Source: an uncultured Bacteroidota bacterium
GTDB lineage: Bacteria > Bacteroidota > Bacteroidia > Chitinophagales > Chitinophagaceae
Assembly (NCBI GenBank): GCA_946887345.1
Contig: CAMPKR010000175.1
Coordinates: 1 to 5,677, forward strand
Direction of reading: 5' to 3'
DNA: 5,677 bases
This document shows positions 1 through 5,226 of the stretch, piece after piece. The notes under the pieces are model-generated. The model did not search any database, was not told where the DNA came from, and saw only the letters and a list, made by a program, of their open reading frames with translations. Both the position numbers and the translations under genes were made by a program. Numbering within the stretch: position 1 is the first letter of the stretch; each line of letters starts with the position of its first letter.

Positions 1-50
1 CCCATAAACGTAAAAAGCGTTTGAGGAAGAATCGTCATAAGAAGAAGTAG
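1..50 (+). CDS. AURKAIP1/COX24-type basic mini-protein, C-terminal end (5' truncated)
   Basis: Reading from base 3, fifteen codons and a TAG stop (48-50) give HKRKKRLRKNRHKKK. The 5' part lies outside the window. This matches the C-terminal half of the roughly 30-residue Lys/Arg-rich proteins of Bacteroidota annotated as AURKAIP1/COX24-domain proteins, which from memory end in a THKRKK...NRHKKK-like sequence. The incomplete preceding codon (?CC) is compatible with the Thr expected there. The domain is shared with mitochondrial small-subunit protein mS38 (AURKAIP1) and mycobacterial bS22, so a role as a small ribosome-associated protein is likely, but that is inference. The gene is immediately followed by a terminator-like hairpin and then by the rng leader. 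With only 15 residues visible the identification rests on the basic motif and on the rng neighbourhood. A chance basic reading frame is the alternative. Confidence 0.62.
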   Translation, partial: HKRKKRLRKNRHKKK

Positions 51-52
51 TG

Positions 53-80
53 AAAAGGAACGGATAAACCGTTCTCTTTT
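53..80 (+). terminator. Intrinsic terminator-like hairpin after the basic mini-protein gene
   Basis: The left arm is bases 53-63 (AAAAGGAACGG), the loop is ATAAA (64-68), and the right arm is 69-80 (CCGTTCTCTTTT). All eleven left-arm bases pair, with a single bulged T at 75. The arm ends in a short T run, which is also the tail. It begins three bases after the TAG stop, the usual position for a terminator. The T run is only four long and is used in the stem, so termination may be partial and some read-through into the rng leader is possible. Confidence 0.6.
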
Positions 81-91
81 GCCGGCTATTC

Positions 92-193
92 TTTGCAGCA
101 TTCCTACACTTTCTGCAGCTGAGCGCGATGAGCGTATATGCAGAAAGTGTAGGGTTTTGTTATTGCGCGATGGATTTCGCGCCATGCTGCGAA
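92..193 (+). promoter_or_regulatory. Candidate structured rng leader (three-helix junction)
   Basis: Three helices can form together on the plus strand. P1 pairs 92-101 with 184-193 (ten pairs, one of them G-U at 94/191). P2 pairs 103-117 with 139-153, fifteen perfect Watson-Crick pairs around a 21-base loop (118-138). P3 pairs GCGCGA (165-170) with TCGCGC (177-182) around TGGATT. P1 encloses P2 and P3, with one unpaired base on each outer side of the junction and eleven (154-164) between P2 and P3. P2 is followed by TTTTG, so it could also act as a terminator or attenuator. The 3' strand of P1 can alternatively pair with the start-codon region of rng. I found no good Bacteroidota promoter (TTTG/TAnnTTTG). 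The nearest -7 look-alike, TATTCTTTG at 87-95, has one extra base; a start just after it would leave out most of P1. The helices are seen in the sequence, but the regulatory role is inferred. Confidence 0.4.
103..153 (+). repeat. Perfect 15-bp inverted repeat upstream of rng
   Basis: CCTACACTTTCTGCA (103-117) is exactly reverse-complemented by TGCAGAAAGTGTAGG (139-153), with a 21-base spacer. T102 and G154 could add a wobble pair. A perfect 15-bp stem is far more than expected by chance in a leader of about 145 bases. It could be the central hairpin of an RNA leader, a tandem terminator, or an operator-like or mobile-type inverted repeat. Its position inside the rng leader favours an RNA role. 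Confidence 0.8.
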
Positions 194-228
194 TGGAGGC
201 CTACGGAGTGGATAAACGACGGTAGCAT
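184..228 (+). promoter_or_regulatory. Helix able to sequester the rng start codon
   Basis: ATGCTGC (184-190) can pair with GGTAGCAT read from 222 to 228: six Watson-Crick pairs plus one G-U (189/223), across a 31-base loop. The rng ATG occupies 227-229, so two of its three bases would be buried in the stem. The same 184-190 segment is the 3' strand of helix P1, where it pairs with GCAGCAT at 95-101, so the two pairings exclude each other. This is the arrangement of a translational on/off switch, but a 7-bp match can occur by chance. Confidence 0.3.
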
Positions 229-1786
229 GACTAAAGAACTTATTATTAATTCTTCCGGGGAAGGTGTGGAAATAGCCTTGCTGGAAGATAAAAAACTTGT
301 AGAGCTCCATTATGAGCTGGGACAAGACAGCTTTGCCGTAGGCGATCTGCACCTGGGCAAAGTAAAGAAGCTGATGCCCGGCCTTAACGCCGTGTTTGTG
401 GATGTTGGGTATGAAAAAGACGCCTTTCTTCACTATACAGATCTCAGCCCCTATTTCCGTTCCCTGATAAAATTCAGCAGGCAATCCTTACAAGGTGACA
501 CCCCATGGGGCACTGATTTCGGCAAGTTTAAGAACGAGGCTGAAATAGTAAAGACAGGGAAGATAACCGAGGTGATACAAGGCAAACCTGAGATACTGGT
601 GCAGATACTGAAGGAACCGATATCGGCTAAGGGGCCACGCCTCAGCTGCGAGATATCGCTGCCGGGGAGGTTTGTGGTACTTACGCCGTTTAATGATGTA
701 GTTGCTATATCGAGGAAGATACACTCGGCCGATGAACGCAAGCGCCTGCAAAGGATAATAGAAAGCATAAAGCCGAAGAACTTTGGTGTGATAGTGCGCA
801 CGGCCGCTGAAGGGAAGAACACGGCAGAGCTACACACGGATATGCTGGAGCTGGCGCAAATGTGGCAGACTATACAAAGCAACCTGAAAGGAGCCAAAGC
901 CCCCCAGATAATACTGAGCGAACAGGATAAGACCACTTCCATACTTCGCGACCTGCTGAGCGAGAGCTTTGAGCGAATAGTGGTGAACGACAAAAAGCTG
1001 CATGCTGACACCAAAGAATATATATCGCGTATAGCACCCGCACAGGAAGAGATAGTGAGCTATCATAATGCAGGACAGCCAATATTTGACACTTATGGTA
1101 TTACCAAGCAAGTAAAATCTTCGTTCGGCAAAACGGTGAACCTGAGCAGCGGCGCTTACCTGATAATAGAGCATACCGAAGCGCTTCACGTAATAGACGT
1201 GAACAGCGGTACCCGCTCAGCAGAAGCAGGACAGGAACAAAATGCACTGGCAACCAACCTGGAAGCGGTGCAGGAAATAACGCGCCAGATGCGCCTGCGC
1301 GACCTGGGAGGGATTGTGATCATAGACTTCATAGACATGAAGCTGCCTGATAACAAGAAGAAGGTGTATGATGCGATGGAACAGGCAATGAAAGCCGACC
1401 GTGCGCGCCACACCATACTGCCGATGACCAAGTTTGGCCTGATGCAGATAACCCGCCAGCGCCTGAGGCCTGAGATCAATATTTCAACGGCGGAGGTGTG
1501 CCCTAGCTGTAAGGGTACGGGGAAAATAGGTCCATCAATTCTGATAACAGACGATATAGAAAAAGACCTGCGCTACCTGATCAATCAAGGTCATCGCGAG
1601 TTGGCACTGCATGTACACCCGATACTGGAGGCCTACCTGACGAAGGGCAGCTTCTTTAAGAAATCGATATTACAGAAGTGGCAGAAAGAACTGAGAGCGA
1701 AAATAAAAGTGATCAGCGATAACAATTCAGGACTAACGACGTATCACTTTTATGATACGAAGACTGATGACCTGATAAAATTGTAG
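227..1786 (+). CDS. rng: Ribonuclease G/E family endoribonuclease
   Basis: This 519-residue protein is a single-strand-specific endoribonuclease of the RNase E/G family, a cytoplasmic enzyme of rRNA maturation and mRNA decay. An S1-type RNA-binding domain occupies about residues 36-140 (FAVGD..LGKV, NAVFVDVG..KDAFLH), with a family-typical insertion after Pro75. The 5'-monophosphate sensor residues are visible as Arg191-Thr192 in VIVRTA. The DNase I-like catalytic domain carries Asp324 (IDVNSG) and Asp367 (GIVIIDFIDM), equivalent to D303 and D346 of E. coli RNase E. The zinc-link CPSC is at 425-428, followed by KGTGK. The length is close to E. coli RNase G (489 aa), and the long RNase E scaffold tail is absent. 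The frame is open upstream to 128, but family N-termini resemble MTKELIINSS, so ATG 227 is chosen. No Shine-Dalgarno is evident, as is normal in this phylum. Of its 49 Ile codons, 39 are ATA, unlike the genes on the other strand. Confidence 0.95.
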   Translation: MTKELIINSSGEGVEIALLEDKKLVELHYELGQDSFAVGDLHLGKVKKLMPGLNAVFVDVGYEKDAFLHYTDLSPYFRSLIKFSRQSLQGDTPWGTDFGKFKNEAEIVKTGKITEVIQGKPEILVQILKEPISAKGPRLSCEISLPGRFVVLTPFNDVVAISRKIHSADERKRLQRIIESIKPKNFGVIVRTAAEGKNTAELHTDMLELAQMWQTIQSNLKGAKAPQIILSEQDKTTSILRDLLSESFERIVVNDKKLHADTKEYISRIAPAQEEIVSYHNAGQPIFDTYGITKQVKSSFGKTVNLSSGAYLIIEHTEALHVIDVNSGTRSAEAGQEQNALATNLEAVQEITRQMRLRDLGGIVIIDFIDMKLPDNKKKVYDAMEQAMKADRARHTILPMTKFGLMQITRQRLRPEINISTAEVCPSCKGTGKIGPSILITDDIEKDLRYLINQGHRELALHVHPILEAYLTKGSFFKKSILQKWQKELRAKIKVISDNNSGLTTYHFYDTKTDDLIKL

Positions 1787-1789
1787 TCC

Positions 1790-1815
1790 CGATGCTTGAT
1801 ACTCGATGCTCGATA
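1790..1815. repeat. Short tandem repeat, two 12-base copies with one mismatch
   Basis: CGATGCTTGATA (1790-1801) is followed after CT by CGATGCTCGATA (1804-1815), giving a 14-base period with one mismatch inside the 12-base core. It starts four bases after the rng stop and lies ahead of the terminator. Each copy also contains the shorter repeating word GAT. Its role is unknown; simple replication slippage or a dispersed intergenic repeat are both possible. Confidence 0.65.
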
Positions 1816-1839
1816 GGTTAGTTAAAATATAAGATAGTG

Positions 1840-1868
1840 AAAGCCTTCCCTGACGGGAAGGCTTTTTT
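1840..1868 (+). terminator. Intrinsic terminator of rng, possibly bidirectional
   Basis: AAAGCCTTCCC (1840-1850), loop TGAC (1851-1854) and GGGAAGGCTTT (1855-1865) form a perfect 11-bp stem. The T run extends to 1868 (six T in all). It lies 54 bases after the rng stop and 18 bases beyond the stop of the convergent minus-strand gene. On the minus strand the same stem ends in only three T before CAC and a TA-rich stretch, so it may also stop the lipoprotein transcript, but less efficiently. Confidence 0.92.
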
Positions 1869-1886
1869 CATCATCAACGAGCGCAC

Positions 1887-2213
1887 CTAAAAGTGGAGCC
1901 AGATATCGTTGGACACATTCCGCTTTGTCTTGTCGCAGGAGGTTCTTCTCATCATAGTATCGGTACGGCCCTGGGCATTGACAAATATGCTGTCGTATTT
2001 GATGCCGCCGGTGTACCTGTTGATCTCGTCGCGGGTATAGTCGCACATTCTGTATGTGGAGTCAGGGTCATAGTCCGCATCGGGCGCTGAGGCATAGAAC
2101 CTGTAGGCGTTACACTCCCAGCAGTGCTTTTTGTTGCAGGAGCAGAAGGTGATGACCGAACAGAGCAGCAACAGAAAGCTGGTTGTTCGATGGCATTTTA
2201 TTAGCCTGATCAT
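1887..2213 (-). CDS. Small Cys-rich lipoprotein (CWxC family, copy 1), 108 aa
   Basis: No characterised family is recognised. The N-terminus is a lipoprotein-type signal: basic MIRLIKCHR, a hydrophobic run to Phe23, then CSC, with Cys26 (or less likely Cys24) as the lipidated residue. The mature part has a CWEC motif (31-34), a PDSTY motif (50-54), Cys57 in a C-x-x-T-x-x-E context, and Cys93. The same four Cys, the PDSTY motif and a following RY pair occur in the upstream neighbour, so the two are tandem paralogues. The ATG at 2213 forms an ATGA overlap with the upstream TGA (2212-2210), which implies translational coupling. A TTG at 2219 in frame is a less likely start. Four conserved Cys after an export signal suggest two disulfides or metal binding, but this is inference. 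The gene is last in the minus-strand cluster. Confidence 0.82.
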   Translation of the reverse strand: MIRLIKCHRTTSFLLLLCSVITFCSCNKKHCWECNAYRFYASAPDADYDPDSTYRMCDYTRDEINRYTGGIKYDSIFVNAQGRTDTMMRRTSCDKTKRNVSNDIWLHF

Positions 2214-2470
2214 TGGCAATTCATTTTAAAGATCGCGTCTGTATCCCCGTTGGATACGAGTGTCATGGAATTGTGCCGCTCGTAGCGTCGCTTTTCCCGT
2301 TCTGTCATTCCGCATTTAACCTGGTTGCTCGACTGTTTGTAAGTAGAGTCGGGGTAGATGATAATGAAGCTATCCCGTACGTCCATAGAATAAGTGCAAT
2401 CCCAACATTGTTCTTTTTGCGAACAGGCATTAAGAAGAGCCAGCATCGGGAATAGTATTAGCTTTTTCAT
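2210..2470 (-). CDS. Small Cys-rich lipoprotein (CWxC family, copy 2), 86 aa
   Basis: The start MKKLILFPMLALLNAC gives a clear signal peptide with lipobox LNAC and lipidated Cys16. The mature protein of about 70 residues contains CWDC (22-25), YPDSTY (39-44), Cys53 in KCGMTEREKRRY, and Cys85 one residue before the C-terminus. These landmarks align one-for-one with the downstream 108-aa protein, marking a tandem duplication that has since diverged, with most conservation in the Cys and PDSTY positions. The gene follows the 161-aa lipoprotein gene after only nine bases and overlaps the next start by ATGA, so all three are likely co-transcribed. No enzyme motif is visible. Function is unknown; a disulfide-stabilised envelope protein is the most that can be said. 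Confidence 0.82.
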   Translation of the reverse strand: MKKLILFPMLALLNACSQKEQCWDCTYSMDVRDSFIIIYPDSTYKQSSNQVKCGMTEREKRRYERHNSMTLVSNGDTDAIFKMNCQ

Positions 2471-2479
2471 AAGTATCGG

Positions 2480-2965
2480 TCAGTTGATGTTAGTGTAAGT
2501 GGTGGTATCTATAAACGTCTGGCCCTCAGTAGTATCTTCTGTGTAGATGGCAATTTTGAAAGTACTTTCATCCAGTTCCAGAATAAGATATGGCGGCTCA
2601 TCCAGACTTGCGAAATAGAAGAGCTGGTGATCGGTGGAGATGTCCCAGGTGCCAGACGAGTCAACGTCCGCCTGACCGGAAACACATTCCAGGTCACCAG
2701 AATAGTGGTGCAGCTTACCAGAGGGCATGAAACAGAAAATGTCATCTTTCATACAGTCAGGATACGTGGCATAGGTCTGGATAATATCAGGGTTGCCGAC
2801 CTGTGTGGCGATCCAATGGATATTGGTGATCTGCCATCTACCTTCCATCAATAAGTCCTTTTTGGTCTTAGGAAGAGGCGGGTCGTCTGGCGTAGCTGCT
2901 TGCTTTTTTTTGCAAGCCATTGTAACTAGCAGCAAGCAGTAGAACATTGTTATAATCTTTTTCAT
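2480..2965 (-). CDS. Lipocalin-like lipoprotein, 161 aa (paralogue of 4682-5194)
   Basis: A lipoprotein signal MKKIITMFYCLLLVTMAC (Cys18 lipidated) is followed by three Lys and a Pro/Asp-rich linker to about residue 32. The folded part starts KTKKDLLMEGRWQI (33-46), with the G-x-W opening common to Bacteroidota lipocalin-like lipoproteins. It continues with C71-x-KDDI, GKLH (83-86), DLEC (Cys94) and beta-strand-like alternating segments to the C-terminus. The 170-aa protein encoded beyond the propeller gene carries these landmarks at the same residue numbers (Cys71, Gly83-Lys84, Cys94), so they are paralogues flanking the propeller. Cys71 and Cys94 may form a disulfide. The lipocalin-like assignment is family resemblance only and no ligand is suggested. 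An 88-base gap separates this gene from the propeller gene upstream. I see no convincing promoter or terminator there, but the sequence before the ATG is A-rich, as is typical for translation initiation in this phylum. Confidence 0.85.
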   Translation of the reverse strand: MKKIITMFYCLLLVTMACKKKQAATPDDPPLPKTKKDLLMEGRWQITNIHWIATQVGNPDIIQTYATYPDCMKDDIFCFMPSGKLHHYSGDLECVSGQADVDSSGTWDISTDHQLFYFASLDEPPYLILELDESTFKIAIYTEDTTEGQTFIDTTTYTNIN

Positions 2966-3053
2966 AAACTTGGTTTTTACTATTCAGGAAACCGATAAGC
3001 GTAAGACGAGATATTTATCAATCTGGAAGCCGGCCGACTGATCGTTTTGACGG

Positions 3054-4685
3054 TTAGTAAATAATGATCTTTTTGACCGTGGTGTGCCCACCGCTTGTCA
3101 CGCGGATCACGTAAGTGCCCGGTGTCTCTATAGTCAACCGGAAATTTTTTTTCTTTGGTTGATCAGCATATACTTGCCTGCCCAACATATCTGTAACGGT
3201 TACTTCCTCTATTTCATCCCCGCTTGAAATAAAAACAGCCCCCGGGGAAGGATTGGGATATACGTCCGCCTGTCGAAAGGTATTTTTAGCCATGGGAATA
3301 CCGGTCGGCCCGGGGTTTGTGTATGCTGCGATAAAGGCGTCATAACCCCCTAAACTCGGATGCAAAGCCGTTGCATTTCCGGGGGCGAGGTCAATAGAAT
3401 CCATGAAGTTACCCGCCACGAACACAAGACCACCGGGGCTTATTTGTATATTCCCGGGCATGTCGCTATCATCACCACCTATCGAAGTGCCCCAAATAAA
3501 GGCGCCGCTTGAATCTCGTTTCTGGAAATAGATGTCGGAACTGCCGGCAGAGTTTACATAGTACAAATTGGGATCATTCAGGTTGGCCATACCTTCAAAA
3601 GCCCCGAGCGCATAAACATTGGCAACACTATCTAAAACTAAACCCTGACAGTTGTCCAAACCCCACCCACCAATCGTCTTTCCCCATGAAAAATTACAAC
3701 TGCTGTCCAGTTTTACCAGGAAGCCATCATAAGAACCATAGTTTATAATATTCGCTGTTCCCGATCCGGGGTCAAGGTCTAAGGTGTCATCACTGTATGA
3801 CCCTGCGATGAAGATATCTTCATTAGGAGCAACAGCTACAGCGGTCCCGTAGCAGTATCCGGCTCCCCCAATTTGTTTTGCCCAAACCAAGTTGCCACTT
3901 GTATCAAGCTTCTGAATAAACATATCGCTGAAGCCGAGGGCTGAAAAGGACTGAACTCCCAATCCCGGATCAAGGTCAACAACCAAGCCTATTTCGCCGG
4001 TGGTATAGATATTTCCGTTTGCAACGGCCATGTCGGCGATCCAATTTCCCCACTGCCCGACGCCCATCATTGTTTTAACCCAGGCGAAATTGCCGGCACT
4101 ATCCAATTTCTCTATGAAAAGATCACTATCTCCGGTGCATGACACATAATGGGTGCCCGCCCCGCCGTCAAAATCGGCCGTGCCGAGGAAGGTGCCGCTG
4201 ATATATATATTTTCGAGGCTGTCTATAGCAATATTATCTGCATAGATCGTTCCTCCGCTTAGTTGCCTGATCCATGTAAATGCGCCAGAGGTGCTCATTT
4301 TTATGATAAAAGCATCTTGTGCGCCCTGAGGGTATAGAGAAACGGATCCCTGAAAATATATTGGCGCGCTAAAGTGGCCTACGATGTACAATGAAGAGGC
4401 CCCATTGGTTATGATCTCAGTACCAAAAACACCGCTGGGCGATGCGCACGAAATATATTTTGACCAATATTGCGAAAAGTTCGCATTTTGTCCTTGAATA
4501 TACAGCATCGATGAAGCGTTCAACCATGTAGTGATGGTGTAGAACTTTCCCGCGTTGTCGATAGCCACTTTGGTGTTGACGTTGTTGTCAGGAGTGCCAG
4601 TGCTGGTTGAAAGCCACAATTGCTGGCCGGGTGAGATAAGTGGGAAGGCGAGGAAGAAGATGAGAGTAGTCAGCTTTTTCATCAT
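3054..4685 (-). CDS. Secreted seven-bladed beta-propeller (SBBP-type repeats) with T9SS type A sorting domain
   Basis: A Sec signal peptide (MMKKLTTLIFFLAFPLISPG, cleavage near 20/21) precedes about 435 residues of repeats and a C-terminal sorting domain. Blade Trp residues fall at 24, 74, 138, 202, 268, 334 and 398, so six are spaced 64-66 residues apart and the first blade is shorter (50). Later blades follow the pattern D-S-x-G-x-F-x-W-x-K-x-I-G-G, then IY-x-x-G, then a D-x-D-P-G-x-G loop (171-177, 237-243, 303-309; degenerate in blades 6 and 7), then an F-x-x-K-L strand. The type A T9SS domain spans about 471-543: YPNPSPG (476-482), VTDMLGRQVY (497-506) and GTYVIRV...KKIIIY. The product should cross the outer membrane by T9SS and be released or surface-anchored. 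ATG 4685 overlaps the upstream TGA as ATGA. A second ATG at 4682 gives MKKL and is an equally plausible start. No catalytic motif is seen, so a binding or adhesive role is inferred. Confidence 0.9.
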   Translation of the reverse strand: MMKKLTTLIFFLAFPLISPGQQLWLSTSTGTPDNNVNTKVAIDNAGKFYTITTWLNASSMLYIQGQNANFSQYWSKYISCASPSGVFGTEIITNGASSLYIVGHFSAPIYFQGSVSLYPQGAQDAFIIKMSTSGAFTWIRQLSGGTIYADNIAIDSLENIYISGTFLGTADFDGGAGTHYVSCTGDSDLFIEKLDSAGNFAWVKTMMGVGQWGNWIADMAVANGNIYTTGEIGLVVDLDPGLGVQSFSALGFSDMFIQKLDTSGNLVWAKQIGGAGYCYGTAVAVAPNEDIFIAGSYSDDTLDLDPGSGTANIINYGSYDGFLVKLDSSCNFSWGKTIGGWGLDNCQGLVLDSVANVYALGAFEGMANLNDPNLYYVNSAGSSDIYFQKRDSSGAFIWGTSIGGDDSDMPGNIQISPGGLVFVAGNFMDSIDLAPGNATALHPSLGGYDAFIAAYTNPGPTGIPMAKNTFRQADVYPNPSPGAVFISSGDEIEEVTVTDMLGRQVYADQPKKKNFRLTIETPGTYVIRVTSGGHTTVKKIIIY

Positions 4686-5194
4686 TGGACATTTTTATAA
4701 GTGATGGTTTCTTCAATGTCAAATGTAGAGGTGTCCGTTCCGATGGCGATGGTAAATGAATACTCGGCGGTGGCTCTTATAGTACTTGCTGTGAGCTCCT
4801 GTACCGTATATGCCATAAAAAGGCTCCCCTGGGGATGAGTAAACATGATAGTAGAAAAATCGGCTGGCATGTTCCAGGCAATTGCGGTATCGATCTGAAT
4901 TTCCAGAGAATCGCACTTCAGGGTGCCCATATCGGCGTGCATCTTGCCGTAAGATCGGAAGACGTAGATGTTGTCTTTCTCACAGGGAGCGGCATTGGTC
5001 TGTGAGGTAACCTGTCCTGATGAATCCCTTGTTATTCTCAGCCTTTCTTCAAGCTGCCATTTACCTTCAATCAAATAGTCTCTTTTTGTCTTCTGCGGCG
5101 TACTGTTGTTATTATTGCCGGAAGGCGCGGGGGCCTGCTTCTTACAGCCTGACATGATCAGCAGCGCTACTACCATTACTATACACTTTTTCAT
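4682..5194 (-). CDS. Lipocalin-like lipoprotein, 170 aa (paralogue of 2480-2965)
   Basis: The signal MKKCIVMVVALLIMSGC has a lipobox ending SGC, with Cys17 as the lipidated residue. A low-complexity linker follows (about 18-34, rich in Ala, Pro, Asn and Ser). The domain starts KTKRDYLIEGKWQLEE (35-50), then C71-x-KDNI, GKMH (83-86), TLKC (Cys94) and a beta-rich C-terminal half ending TYKNVQ, where the paralogue ends TYTNIN. Identity is concentrated at the opening W motif, the two Cys and the GK[LM]H turn, while the C-terminal half has diverged. It ends in an ATGA overlap with the propeller gene, so expression is probably coupled to that secreted protein. It begins 32 bases after the barrel-like gene, with an A7 tract ahead of its ATG. 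Membership of a lipocalin-like family is inferred. The partner and ligand are unknown. Confidence 0.85.
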   Translation of the reverse strand: MKKCIVMVVALLIMSGCKKQAPAPSGNNNNSTPQKTKRDYLIEGKWQLEERLRITRDSSGQVTSQTNAAPCEKDNIYVFRSYGKMHADMGTLKCDSLEIQIDTAIAWNMPADFSTIMFTHPQGSLFMAYTVQELTASTIRATAEYSFTIAIGTDTSTFDIEETITYKNVQ

Positions 5195-5226
5195 TGTTAT
5201 GGTTTTTTTATGATGAGGAAATATTA

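Noticed and set aside
128..226. Upstream extension of the rng frame from an ATG at 128 (33 extra residues).
   Set aside because: The extra segment is translated from the inverted-repeat leader, has a biased Cys-rich composition and no similarity to RNase G N-termini. The family start MTKELIINSS-like begins at 227.
451..1479. Long minus-strand frames opposite rng (for example 451-1014 and 1186-1479).
   Set aside because: They overlap a fully supported enzyme gene, have Ser/Cys/Arg-rich antisense-type composition and show no domain or export signal.
1893..2455. Plus-strand frames opposite the two small lipoproteins (1893-2090 and 2213-2455).
   Set aside because: The minus-strand products have signal peptides, lipoboxes and mutual homology. 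The plus-strand frames have none of these.
2966..3053. Promoter or terminator in the 88-base gap between the propeller and 161-aa lipoprotein genes.
   Set aside because: The CGGCCG-centred palindrome has no loop or T tail, and no TTTG/TAnnTTTG pair with suitable spacing was found on the minus strand, so nothing is annotated.
2904..3152. Two A8 tracts on the coding strand (complement of 2904-2911 and 3145-3152) as phase-variation sites.
   Set aside because: Both simply encode Lys-rich stretches (after the lipidated Cys, and in the sorting domain), and both frames are intact. Eight A residues are unremarkable without strain comparison.
3509..3748. Plus-strand 79-residue frame opposite the propeller gene.
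   Set aside because: It is antisense to a clear repeat protein and its composition (His/Asn/Ser/Pro) mirrors the complement of the propeller codons.
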